From assembly GCA_015067945.1 (NCBI GenBank), contig SVLM01000009.1, positions 1-57,225 on the forward strand: 57,225 bases of DNA, written 5' to 3'. The stretch comes from Oscillospiraceae bacterium (GTDB lineage: Bacteria > Bacillota > Clostridia > Oscillospirales > Oscillospiraceae). The notes under the pieces are model-generated. The model had not been told where the DNA came from and made no database searches. It saw only the letters and a program-made list of their open reading frames with translations. Within the stretch, counting starts at the first letter, position 1. Each line of letters opens with the position of its first letter. Both the position numbers and the translations under genes were made by a program. Positions 45,070 to 52,930 of the stretch are shown in pieces.

Positions 45070-45075
45070 ATTATA
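45070..45075 (-). promoter_or_regulatory. TATAAT next to the lepB start, candidate leaderless-mRNA promoter
   Basis: A perfect TATAAT ends 9 nt before the ATG. The matching -35 position falls in the T run of the rplS terminator (TTTTTT), so the promoter would be weak at -35. Transcription starting about 7 nt downstream would leave almost no 5' UTR. Confidence 0.4.
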
Positions 45076-45089
45076 TACGAAAAGAGCAT

Positions 45090-45120
45090 AAAAAAAAAGA
45101 GGGCAAGCCCTCTTTTTTTT
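45090..45120 (-). terminator. Terminator of rplS
   Basis: A palindromic stem AGAGGGC/GCCCTCT is flanked by runs of eight A and eight T. It lies directly after the rplS stop on the minus strand. Confidence 0.85.
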
Positions 45121-45131
45121 CGTTTTTTGGA

Positions 45132-45473
45132 TTAGACTCTTTCCTTGACCTTGGCAGCCTTGCCCATACGGTCGCGGAGATAGTACAGCTTTGCACGACG
45201 AACCTTACCCTTGCGGACGGTCTCGATCATTGCAACGTTGGGAGCGTGCAGGGGGAATACCTTCTCACAGCCGACGCCGTAGGAGACGCGACGAACAGTG
45301 ATGGCCTCAGAGATGCCGCCATGCTTCTTGGCAATGACAGTGCCCTCAAACACCTGAATACGCTCACGGGAGCCTTCCTTGATGCGAACATGCACACGAA
45401 CGGTGTCGCCGACCTTAACCTCGGGCAACTCTTCCTTCATGTACTGGCTGTTCAGTGCTTTTACCAGATCCAT
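45132..45473 (-). CDS. rplS: 50S ribosomal protein L19
   Basis: 113 aa, [34 protein letters not shown]...[13 protein letters not shown]...[20 protein letters not shown], the normal L19 sequence and length. It lies at the 30S-50S interface. AAGGAGG precedes the ATG. The frequent neighbours rimM and trmD are absent; it is followed by lepB-rbgA-rnhB-yraN as in Bacillus-type genomes. Confidence 0.98.
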   Translation of the reverse strand: MDLVKALNSQYMKEELPEVKVGDTVRVHVRIKEGSRERIQVFEGTVIAKKHGGISEAITVRRVSYGVGCEKVFPLHAPNVAMIETVRKGKVRRAKLYYLRDRMGKAAKVKERV

Positions 45474-45549
45474 AATACTTGTCCTCCTTAAATATTAGGC
45501 GTTCTTACGGCGCATATTCGCCCGCAGAGGACCCACCTTGATTTCAGAC
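45474..45549 (-). promoter_or_regulatory. 5' leader of rplS, candidate L19-type autoregulatory leader
   Basis: About 75 nt separate the likely transcription start from the ATG. The leader can form a TTAG...CTAA closing pair and a GGCG/CGCC hairpin. Firmicutes rplS genes are known to carry a structured L19 leader; this one fits by position and size. I could not align it to the family model. Confidence 0.4.
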
Positions 45550-45555
45550 TAAGGC

Positions 45556-45584
45556 ATTATAGCATAGCATTTTCCAAAAATCAA
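45556..45584 (-). promoter_or_regulatory. Promoter of rplS
   Basis: TTGATT (45579-45584), 17 bp, TATAAT (45556-45561) on the minus strand. Confidence 0.75.
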
Positions 45585-45606
45585 GTGCTATTTTCACAAT
45601 TTTCCC

Positions 45607-45638
45607 GGAAAATGCGGCTCATCCGAAGATGAGCCGCA
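45607..45638 (-). terminator. Terminator of the 2-oxoacid dehydrogenase operon
   Basis: An 11-bp stem TGCGGCTCATC/GATGAGCCGCA with a TTCG tetraloop is followed by TTTTCC on the minus strand, a few bases after the E1 stop. Confidence 0.85.
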
Positions 45639-45645
45639 GAAATCT

Positions 45646-48120
45646 TTATACGCCAGCCTTGCCGCGGCGAATTAGCTCCGCCTCGTCGCAGGTGTTGACA
45701 TTTTCGTAGCCTTCCAGGGGAACCAGCTTCTCGTTGATGGCATCGAGAATCCAGCTTGCCTGGGGGAAGAAGAACTCGTCGAACTCGAAAGGAGGAGTGA
45801 TCCAGTTCTTTGCACCCACAACGATGGGAGGTGCATCCAGATCATCGAAGCAATACTCGGTGATGGTCTTGGCAACATCGTTCAGGTAGCTGCCACGGGC
45901 ACAGGCATCGCTCACCAGCAGGACCTTGCCGGTCTTGCGGACGGACTCGAAGATCTTGGTGTAATCCAGAGGCACCAGAGAGTGAATGTTGATGATATCG
46001 GCTTCCATGCCGTACTTCTCACTCAAAGTCTTGGCAGCATCCACGGCACGGTACAGAGCAGCACCGATGGTCAGGATGGTGATATCCTTACCGTCGCGAA
46101 CCTTATTGGTGTCGCCGATCTCGATCTCGTAACGCTCAGCAGGCACACCGCCCTCATGGAACTGCTCGCCCACGTCGTAAATTCTCTGGCTCTCAAAGAA
46201 CACAACGGGGTCCGTGCCCTTCAGTGCGGTCTCCATCAGGCCCTTGGCCTCCCAGGGAGTTGCAGGGAAGCAAACCTTCAGGCCGGGGATATGTGCACAC
46301 AGAGCGGTCCAGTCCTGGCTGTGCTGTGCACCGTACTTGGAGCCCACAGAAACACGCAGAACCAACGGCATCTTCAGAATACCGGCGGACATAGCCTGCC
46401 ACTTGGACATCTGGTTGAAGATTTCGTCACCGGCACAGCCGATGAAGTCAGCGTACATCAGCTCCACCAGAGCACGACCGCCGGACAGAGCGTAACCGAC
46501 AGCGGTACCGACAATGGCACCCTCAGCCAGGTTGGAGTTGAACAGACGGCAGTGAGGCAGAGCATCCATCATGCCACGGTAAACTGCGAAAGCACCGCCC
46601 CAGTCACGGCAGTCCTCGCCGTAGGCGATCAAGGTGGGATCCTCGTAGAAACGGTCCCAAATAACCTCAGACAGACCGTCGCGGAGGTTATACAGCTTCA
46701 TCTTGGAAACGGGCTTGCCATCAGCACCGATGGGAGCACGCTCCTTGGCCTTGATCTTCTTGTAGCCCTCAGCCTCTTCCTTGGGCACGGTGTACTCAGG
46801 CTCACGGTCATCGAACTTCTCCACCTTCTGGTTGGAGAACATCAGACGCTCCACAACAGCGGGATCGGCCTTGAAATCGCAGTAGGGGCTGATCTCGGGA
46901 TCAGCAGCAGCCTTGCAGATCATGGTCATCCGGTCGGAGGTCTCCTTCAGGATGGCGTCGATCTCTTCCTGGGTGGTCACACCGGCAGCGATCAACTTGG
47001 CAGGATAGGTGACGATAGGATCAACTTCCTTCCAGGCATCGATCTCTTCCTTGGTACGGTATGCATTCTGGTCGGACACGGAGTGGCCGGAGAAACGGTA
47101 GGTAATGGTCTCCAGCATCACGGGACCCTGGCCGTTACGCAGCAGCTCCAGCTTCCGCTCCATGGCATCAATAACAGCCAGAGGATTGAAGCCGTCCACA
47201 GTCTCAGCATGGAACTGGGTGGGGCTGACACCGGAAGCGATCCGGGACATATTGCCCTGGCCCATGGTCTCACCCCGGGTCTGGTCGCCCATGCCGTAGG
47301 AGTTGTTGAAAATGTTGTACAGAATGGGCATGCCATCGTTGTGGCTCTCCCACAAAGTCTTATACTGGTCCATAGCGGAGAAGTTCAGAGCCTCCCACAC
47401 AGGACCGCGGGACATAGCAGCGTCACCAACGTTGCAGACGCAGATACCCTTCTTGTTGTTGACCTTCTTGTACAGTGCCGCACCGGTGGAAATAGTGCCG
47501 CTGCCGCCAACGATTGCGTTGTTGGGGTAAATACCGAAGGGCAGGAAGAATGCGTGCATGGAGCCGCCCATACCCATGTGGAAGCCGGTCTCACGGGCAA
47601 AGATCTCTGCCAGAGTACCGTACAGAATGAAGCGGATAGCCAGCTCCTTCACATTCTTGGCTTCACCCAGCTTCTGGGTGGAACGGAGACACTTGCCGTC
47701 CAGGAACTCCTCCATGACCTTCATCAGCTGCTCGTCGCTCATCTTATTGATGGTGGACAGAGCCTTGGCCAGAATTTCGGAGTGAGAGCGGTGAGAACCG
47801 AAGGCAAAGTCGTTCTCATCCAGCAGATAGGCCTGACCGACGCAGGCAGCTTCCTGGCCGGTGGACAGGTGGGCAGGGCCGGGATAGGTGTGATCGATAC
47901 CGTTGTAGCTGCCCTGGGTCTTGATCAGGTTCAGCATGGTCTCGAACTCACGGAGAATGGTCATATCCCGGAAGATGCGAACCAGATCCTCCTTGGTAAA
48001 CTTACCGGAGGCCAGCTCCTCTTCGATGGTCTTGTTGTACTGGTTGACAGGAATGTCGTTAAAGGTCACCTTACCGGGCTCTCTGACCACAGAAGGATCG
48101 ACAAATAAACTCTTAGGCAT
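45646..48120 (-). CDS. 2-oxoacid dehydrogenase E1, alpha and beta subunits fused (pyruvate dehydrogenase-like)
   Basis: 824 aa. Residues about 40-440 are E1 alpha: TYPGPAHLSTGQEAACVG, FGSHRSHSE, GMGGSMHAF, and a ThDP site with VGDAAMSRGPVWEALNFSAM...FNNSYGM (GD...NN, with Ala where GDG is usual). Residues about 475-815 are E1 beta: NLRDGLSEVIWDRFYEDPTLIAYGEDCRDWGGAF, NLAEGAIVGTAVGYALSGG, SKYGAQHSQDWTALCAHIPGLKV and VSDACARGSYLNDVAKTI. It decarboxylates a 2-oxoacid on ThDP and transfers the acyl group to the lipoyl E2 encoded just upstream. Pyruvate is the likely substrate; acetoin or a branched-chain acid cannot be excluded. The fused form avoids unequal subunit supply. Confidence 0.9.
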   Translation of the reverse strand: MPKSLFVDPSVVREPGKVTFNDIPVNQYNKTIEEELASGKFTKEDLVRIFRDMTILREFETMLNLIKTQGSYNGIDHTYPGPAHLSTGQEAACVGQAYLLDENDFAFGSHRSHSEILAKALSTINKMSDEQLMKVMEEFLDGKCLRSTQKLGEAKNVKELAIRFILYGTLAEIFARETGFHMGMGGSMHAFFLPFGIYPNNAIVGGSGTISTGAALYKKVNNKKGICVCNVGDAAMSRGPVWEALNFSAMDQYKTLWESHNDGMPILYNIFNNSYGMGDQTRGETMGQGNMSRIASGVSPTQFHAETVDGFNPLAVIDAMERKLELLRNGQGPVMLETITYRFSGHSVSDQNAYRTKEEIDAWKEVDPIVTYPAKLIAAGVTTQEEIDAILKETSDRMTMICKAAADPEISPYCDFKADPAVVERLMFSNQKVEKFDDREPEYTVPKEEAEGYKKIKAKERAPIGADGKPVSKMKLYNLRDGLSEVIWDRFYEDPTLIAYGEDCRDWGGAFAVYRGMMDALPHCRLFNSNLAEGAIVGTAVGYALSGGRALVELMYADFIGCAGDEIFNQMSKWQAMSAGILKMPLVLRVSVGSKYGAQHSQDWTALCAHIPGLKVCFPATPWEAKGLMETALKGTDPVVFFESQRIYDVGEQFHEGGVPAERYEIEIGDTNKVRDGKDITILTIGAALYRAVDAAKTLSEKYGMEADIINIHSLVPLDYTKIFESVRKTGKVLLVSDACARGSYLNDVAKTITEYCFDDLDAPPIVVGAKNWITPPFEFDEFFFPQASWILDAINEKLVPLEGYENVNTCDEAELIRRGKAGV

Positions 48121-48134
48121 TTTCTATTTCCTCC

Positions 48135-49688
48135 TTACTTGGCCAGCAGTGTGGTAAACTGCTCCAGATTCTTGCCCAGCTCCTGCTGGAATCTTGCAGC
48201 GGGAGTGCCGTCCACAGCACGGTGATCGTAGGTCAGGCTCAGGCCCATGGCGGGATAGATCTCGATGGAGCCGTCAGCAGCCTTGCGAACACGGTCGATG
48301 GTACCGCAAACACCCAGAATACCGGTCTGGGGAGGATTGATGACGGGAGTGAAGCTCTCCACGCCCATGTTACCCAGATTGGAGACAGTGAAGCTGCCGC
48401 CGGACAGCTTATCGGGATTGATGGCACCATCACGGCACTCAGCAGCCAGCTCCTTAACAGCCTTGGAGATCTCCAGCAGGCTCATCTCGTCAGCGTGGAA
48501 GATGGTGGGAACCATCAGGCCTCTGGGGGTATCCACAGCAACGCCCAGATTCACATGGTTGAAGCGGCGGATGGAGTTGTCATCCAGCATATTGGCGTTC
48601 AGGTCGGGATGATTCTTCAAGGTGCGGGAAACCGCATACAGAATAATATCACCCAGAGTGATCCCGGCATAGTCACCGCCGGCAGCCTTCAGAGCCTTGC
48701 GGTAGTTCAGGATGCAGGTAGCATCGAAGGAAGTGTTGTGGGTCAGCTGTGCCATGGTGGACAAGCTGGTGGACATGGACTTGGAGATGGCACGGCGGAT
48801 ACCGCTGAACTTGATATCCTCGTACTCGGTCTCGGGAGCAGCCACAGCAGCCTTGGCAGGCACACCCTGGGCGATCAGCTTCTGCACATCACGCGCAATG
48901 ATACGGCCGTTGGGACCGGTACCTGCAGCCAGGGATGCATCCACACCGGCAGCCTTTGCCAGCTTGGCAGCTCTGGGGGATACGGGAGCACCGGGCTTAA
49001 CCTCAGCCACGGGAGTCTCTGCAGCAACAGCGGCTGCGGGAGCTGCGGCAACCTCCACGACCTCCACAACTGCACCGGGCTTCAGGCAATCGGTGGGCTC
49101 ACCGTGAGGACCGACCGCACAGACATTTTCCATGCAGGGCACTTCGTCGCCTTCATTATAGAAAATAGCCAGCAGCTCGCCCTCTGCAGTGGACTCGCAC
49201 TCAAAGGAAGCCTTGTCAGTTTCGTATGTAAAGAGAATGTCGCCGACCTTAACCTGGTCACCGATCTGCTTCAGCCATTCACCGATGATGCAGCTTTCCA
49301 CAGTGATACCGGCCTTGGGCATGATCACAGCCTGAGCCTTGGTGTTGCAGGCGACTGCGGCAGTAGCTGCAGCAGGTGCGGCAGCGGCTGCGGGAGCAGC
49401 GGTGATTTCTTCAGCGGCACTGCCGCCACGAAGAGCGGAGCAGTCCTCCCCTGCCTGGCCGATGGCACAGACATTCACGAGGCAGGGCACTTCGTCGCCC
49501 TCGCCAAAAAAGATTTCAAGCAATTGGCCCTCTGCGGTGGATTCACATTCGAAGCTGGCCTTATCGGTTTCGTAGGTAAACAGGATATCGCCGACCTTGA
49601 TCTGGTCGCCGACCTTCTTCTGCCACTCACCGATGATGCAGCTTTCCACGGTAATACCCGCTTTGGGCATGATTACTGCGGTTGCCAT
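48135..49688 (-). CDS. 2-oxoacid dehydrogenase E2 acyltransferase with two lipoyl domains
   Basis: 517 aa. Lipoyl domains at residues 1-82 and 118-200 each carry the lipoyl-lysine in YETDKASFE. They are about 80% identical to each other and joined by an Ala/Pro-rich linker. A peripheral-subunit-binding domain (SPRAAKLAKAAGVDASLAAGTGPNGRIIARDV) lies at about 240-280. The catalytic domain (about 295-517) has the DHRAVDG motif (His and Asp active site) and GVESFTPVINPPQTGILGVC. Each lipoyl domain has four matching cysteines (ESC, FEC, VPC, NVC). It forms the complex core with the E1 14 bp downstream. No E3 gene is in the window. Confidence 0.93.
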   Translation of the reverse strand: MATAVIMPKAGITVESCIIGEWQKKVGDQIKVGDILFTYETDKASFECESTAEGQLLEIFFGEGDEVPCLVNVCAIGQAGEDCSALRGGSAAEEITAAPAAAAAPAAATAAVACNTKAQAVIMPKAGITVESCIIGEWLKQIGDQVKVGDILFTYETDKASFECESTAEGELLAIFYNEGDEVPCMENVCAVGPHGEPTDCLKPGAVVEVVEVAAAPAAAVAAETPVAEVKPGAPVSPRAAKLAKAAGVDASLAAGTGPNGRIIARDVQKLIAQGVPAKAAVAAPETEYEDIKFSGIRRAISKSMSTSLSTMAQLTHNTSFDATCILNYRKALKAAGGDYAGITLGDIILYAVSRTLKNHPDLNANMLDDNSIRRFNHVNLGVAVDTPRGLMVPTIFHADEMSLLEISKAVKELAAECRDGAINPDKLSGGSFTVSNLGNMGVESFTPVINPPQTGILGVCGTIDRVRKAADGSIEIYPAMGLSLTYDHRAVDGTPAARFQQELGKNLEQFTTLLAK

Positions 49689-49726
49689 AGGGATAATTCC
49701 TCCTTAGTTCATAATATTACATGTTA

Positions 49727-49755
49727 GTTATAACATTTTATAACATTTCCGTCAA
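49727..49755 (-). promoter_or_regulatory. E2-E1 operon promoter with paired TGTTATA motifs
   Basis: TTGACG (49750-49755), 17 bp, TATAAC (49727-49732) on the minus strand. TGTTATA occurs twice, at 49739-49745 (spacer) and 49729-49735 (overlapping -10), 10 bp apart. The same motif is paired in the DeoR gene promoter, suggesting a repressor site. Confidence 0.7.
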
Positions 49756-49779
49756 GAAGATTTTTTCATTTTATAAAAA

Positions 49780-49814
49780 AGTTATAAGGAGTATGGCAAA
49801 ACCATACTCCTTAT
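49780..49814 (-). terminator. Terminator of the DeoR-family gene
   Basis: A 13-bp stem ATAAGGAGTATGG/CCATACTCCTTAT with a 5-nt loop is followed by AACTTTTTTAT on the minus strand, right after the regulator's stop. Confidence 0.75.
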
Positions 49815-49815
49815 C

Positions 49816-50565
49816 TCACAAAATACACAGTTTTGTCCCCGTTGCTGCCACTCTGACAGACTCCGGAACCTCCGCATCGCAGATCAGATAATCCACATCA
49901 TCGAACCGGGCAAAGGTATAGGGCATCAGACGACTGAATTTTTCCCGGCCGCACATCAGCACACTGGTGCGGGCCTTACGTATGACCATCTGCTTGACCA
50001 CCATGTCACTTTCCGTACCGCAGGTAAACCCCGCCTCTGCCGAACAGCCGGAAACGCCGATAAATGCCAGATCAACATTGATCTTTTGGAGCATTTCCAG
50101 GGTATTGGGGCCAGAAAGGGCCATATTTTTCCGGTTCATCGTACCGCCGCACAGCGTAATATTCGGGTTATGCAACCTGCACAGCTCAACGGCAATGTTC
50201 GGTCCGGTTGTGAAGATATTCAGATTGATATCCGGAAGACTCCGTGCAAGCATCAAATTCGTGGTACTGGCATCCAGAAACACGGTACTACCCGGCTGTA
50301 TCAACCCCATCGCCTTCTGTGCCATCGCCAGCTTGCCTGCATTATTCTCCTGCATCCGCACATCATAGCCCGGATCGCCGGCATGATGTACCGACCGTGC
50401 ACCGCCCCGCACCTTGACGATCGCCCCGGTCTTTTCCAGTGTGTCCAGATCCCGGTGAATGGTCATAACCGAAACATCCGGACACAGTGCCTGCAGCTGC
50501 CGGATCGTCACCACATGATTTTTTTCAATTTCCTTAAGGATTTTCTCCTGCCTGATTGTGTTCAT
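49816..50565 (-). CDS. DeoR-family transcriptional regulator
   Basis: 249 aa from ATG 50565 (GGGTGA upstream; an in-frame GTG at 50574 is less likely). Residues 1-55 form the DeoR winged helix (RQEKILKEIEKNHVVTIRQLQALCPDVSVMTIHRDLDTLEKTGAIVKVRGGA). The rest is a DeoR sensor domain for a phosphorylated sugar or related ligand (IQPGSTVFLDASTTNLMLARSL, FTTGPNIAVELCRL, LCGGTMNRKNMALSGP, GVSGCSAEAGFTC). It lies immediately upstream of, and in the same orientation as, the E2-E1 operon, and shares TGTTATA pairs with its promoter. Confidence 0.92.
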   Translation of the reverse strand: MNTIRQEKILKEIEKNHVVTIRQLQALCPDVSVMTIHRDLDTLEKTGAIVKVRGGARSVHHAGDPGYDVRMQENNAGKLAMAQKAMGLIQPGSTVFLDASTTNLMLARSLPDINLNIFTTGPNIAVELCRLHNPNITLCGGTMNRKNMALSGPNTLEMLQKINVDLAFIGVSGCSAEAGFTCGTESDMVVKQMVIRKARTSVLMCGREKFSRLMPYTFARFDDVDYLICDAEVPESVRVAATGTKLCIL

Positions 50566-50595
50566 AATGTTCACCCAATGTTAAATTCTCAATTT

Positions 50596-50633
50596 TATAA
50601 CACAAATATAACACACATATCACAACTTGTCAA
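50596..50633 (-). promoter_or_regulatory. DeoR-family gene promoter with paired TGTTATA motifs
   Basis: TTGACA (50628-50633), 17 bp, TATATT (50605-50610) on the minus strand. TGTTATA occurs at 50607-50613, over the -10, and at 50596-50602, 11 bp apart. Autorepression is likely. Confidence 0.72.
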
Positions 50634-50693
50634 CAGATCCTCCCCTATTTCCTATTTTATGTATGCACGAGCCAGCAAAACGCAATTTGCTTG

Positions 50694-50722
50694 TTGAAAA
50701 TTGTCACAAAAGGTGATAGATT
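50694..50722 (+). promoter_or_regulatory. Probable promoter of the OB-domain lipoprotein gene
   Basis: TTGAAA (50694-50699), 17 bp, TAGATT (50717-50722) on the plus strand, about 50 bp before the ATG. Confidence 0.5.
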
Positions 50723-50774
50723 AATGACTGGAATCCAACAGCACACGAAAAAAATAACATAGTGAGGAATCGAC

Positions 50775-52826
50775 ATGAAAAAATTGCTTATTCTACTGCT
50801 GGCACTGGTCATGGTACTGGGTCTGATGGCCGCCTGCGATCAGGCACCCTCCACCAACGCCCCCGATACCACCCCTTCCAGCACCCCCACCGAGCCTCAG
50901 TATGAGGTCATCACCATCGCACAAGCACTGGAGCTGTGCGGTGAACCCGGCAACAAGACCGAGGAAAGATACTACATCCGCGGCACCATTGTTTCCATTG
51001 ACAATGCGAACTATGGTGCTATGACTATTCAAGACGAGACCGGCACAATCTCCATTTACGGAACCTACAGTGCTGACGGTGCCATCAACTACTCCGCCAT
51101 GACCGACAAGCCCTACAAGGGCGATGAGGTTCTGCTGCACTGTATCCTGCAGAACTACAACGGCACCAAGGAGGTCCAGAACGCCCGGCTCATCGAGTTC
51201 AAGCGTGCTGACATTCAGATCAACGAAGCCGATTACACCGAAATGACCGTCTCCAACGCCAGAGCCGCCGAAAAGGGGGCGAAAGTGAAGGTCAGCGGTG
51301 TAGTTGCCCAGATCACCTACGCCAACGGTCAAATCCCCTCCGGCGTTATGCTGGTTGACAACACCGGCTCCATCTATGTTTACGACTCCGACCTTGCCGG
51401 CAGAGTCAAGGTCGGCAACAAGATCACCATCTGTGCCGAAAAGACCTGGTGGATCCTGGCAGATGAGCAGAATCTTGCCGCATCCTTTGGTTACAAGGGT
51501 TGTAACCAGCTGGACAGCGTCACCCTGATCAGCAACGACGAAAAGACCGACAACGCCTACGACAAGAGCTGGATCACCGAGACCACCGTCAAGGATCTGC
51601 TGGACTCCCCCGTAACCACCGACATCACCACCCAGATCTTTAAGGTCACCGCTCTGGTCAAGAAGGCTCCCGGTAACGGCTTCACCAACTACTACATCAA
51701 CGATCTGGACGGCACCACCGGTACTTATGTTTACACCCAGTGCAACGGCAGCGACTTCAGCTGGATCGACGCATACAACGGCAAGATCTGTACTGTATAT
51801 GTCACCGTTCTGAACGCCAAGTCCACCAACGCCGGCTGTGTCTACCGCTTCCTGCCCATCGAGATCATCGATGAAGCCTTTGATGTTTCCACCGTCAACG
51901 GTGCTGAATATGCGGTCAAATACCACGGCGTAGGCCAGTTCCTTCCCAGCTACACCGGCAACCCCGCTCTGGAGTTGCTGACGACGGTGGACTCTTCCCT
52001 GCTGAATATGCAGGGCATTCAGCTCAGCTATACCTCCAGCGACAGCTCCGTCATTTCCATCACCACTTCCGGAGGCAAGACCGTGATGAACTGCCTGCAG
52101 TCCGGCACCGCAACCATCACCGTCACCGGCTCTTACGGTGATCAGACCTTCAGCAAGGAAGTCACCATCTCCGTCGATATCCCCGTGGTTGAGGTGAAGT
52201 ACCCCACTGTTTCCGAGGCAATCAGTGCTCAGGTTGGCTCCACCGTTACTGTTAAGGGTATCGTAGGCCCCTCTCTTGTGAACAAGACCGGCTTCTACCT
52301 GATCGATGACACCGGTGTCATCGCTGTCCAGACCACCGCTGATGTGCTGGCAACTCTGCAGATTGGCCAGGAGGTCGTTCTGGAAGGCGTCCGCCACATC
52401 AACACCAACGGCGGTTCCGGCTACTTTGGCCAGTCCTGCCTGAATAATGCCACTGTGGTCATCAACAACTACGGCAACCACGCCTACTCCACCGCCAGCT
52501 TCAAGGGCGATATCAGCGTTGCAGATTTCTACAATTTGGATGTAACCAAGGACTTCTCCACCAGCGTTTACACCATGAAAGCCACCGTGGTGGTTAACGA
52601 AACCCCCTTCTACACCAACCTGTACCTGACTGACGGCACTACAAAAGTGAACCTTTACTGTGCCAGTGCTAATCAGTACGGTTTCCTGAAGGCCTATGCA
52701 GGACAAGAGGTTACTCTGGAAATCGCTGCCTGCAACTGGAACGATAAAAACTACTATGTTGGCTGCGTCCTGTCCGTCATTAACGCTGACGGCTCCAAGA
52801 CCATCAACAGTCTGAACTTCCAGTAA
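50775..52826 (+). CDS. Secreted lipoprotein with several OB-fold-like domains and an Ig-like domain
   Basis: 683 aa. Signal peptide ends in a lipobox (LGLMAACDQ), so Cys near residue 21 should be lipidated and the protein anchored outside the membrane; a Ser/Thr/Pro linker follows. Five beta-rich segments look like OB-fold repeats (YYIRGTIVSIDNANYGAMTIQDETG...; VKVSGVVAQITYANG...; VTALVKKAPGNG...; VTVKGIVGPSLVNKTGFYLIDDTG...; ATVVVNETPFYTNLYLTDG...). A Big_2-like Ig domain lies at about 400-470 (GTATITVTGSYGDQTFSKEVTISV). OB-like domains of this kind occur in secreted nucleases and polysaccharide-binding proteins, but no catalytic domain is present here. GAGGA precedes the ATG. Function unknown. 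Confidence 0.85.
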   Translation: MKKLLILLLALVMVLGLMAACDQAPSTNAPDTTPSSTPTEPQYEVITIAQALELCGEPGNKTEERYYIRGTIVSIDNANYGAMTIQDETGTISIYGTYSADGAINYSAMTDKPYKGDEVLLHCILQNYNGTKEVQNARLIEFKRADIQINEADYTEMTVSNARAAEKGAKVKVSGVVAQITYANGQIPSGVMLVDNTGSIYVYDSDLAGRVKVGNKITICAEKTWWILADEQNLAASFGYKGCNQLDSVTLISNDEKTDNAYDKSWITETTVKDLLDSPVTTDITTQIFKVTALVKKAPGNGFTNYYINDLDGTTGTYVYTQCNGSDFSWIDAYNGKICTVYVTVLNAKSTNAGCVYRFLPIEIIDEAFDVSTVNGAEYAVKYHGVGQFLPSYTGNPALELLTTVDSSLLNMQGIQLSYTSSDSSVISITTSGGKTVMNCLQSGTATITVTGSYGDQTFSKEVTISVDIPVVEVKYPTVSEAISAQVGSTVTVKGIVGPSLVNKTGFYLIDDTGVIAVQTTADVLATLQIGQEVVLEGVRHINTNGGSGYFGQSCLNNATVVINNYGNHAYSTASFKGDISVADFYNLDVTKDFSTSVYTMKATVVVNETPFYTNLYLTDGTTKVNLYCASANQYGFLKAYAGQEVTLEIAACNWNDKNYYVGCVLSVINADGSKTINSLNFQ

Positions 52827-52843
52827 TCCTCAGCAAACAAAAG

Positions 52844-52877
52844 ATCCGGGTGTGCATTCGGCACACCCGGATTCTAT
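52844..52877 (+). terminator. Terminator of the OB-domain lipoprotein gene
   Basis: A perfect 12-bp stem ATCCGGGTGTGC/GCACACCCGGAT with a 5-nt loop is followed by TCTATATT on the plus strand. The T run is imperfect. Confidence 0.75.
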
Positions 52878-52882
52878 ATTGT

Positions 52883-52923
52883 GTCATTGCGAGCCAGTGA
52901 TTACACTGGCGTGGCAATCCCCC
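52883..52923. repeat. Single-arm copy of the GTCATTGCGAGCC hairpin repeat
   Basis: A 40-nt unit related to each arm of the element at 12199-12304: outer stem ATTGC/GCAAT, bulge GA opposite GTG, inner stem GCCAGTG/CACTGGC, loop ATTA. It lies between two convergent genes, just before the stop of the minus-strand gene. Confidence 0.75.
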
Positions 52924-52930
52924 TGAATAT

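Noticed and set aside
45982..48108. 708-codon open frame on the plus strand
   Set aside because: It mirrors the fused E1 gene, whose protein has clear ThDP motifs. Long antisense frames are expected from the codon bias.
50793..52706. 637-codon open frame on the minus strand
   Set aside because: It is the Val/Gly-rich antisense of the lipoprotein gene, which has a signal peptide and ribosome binding site on the plus strand.
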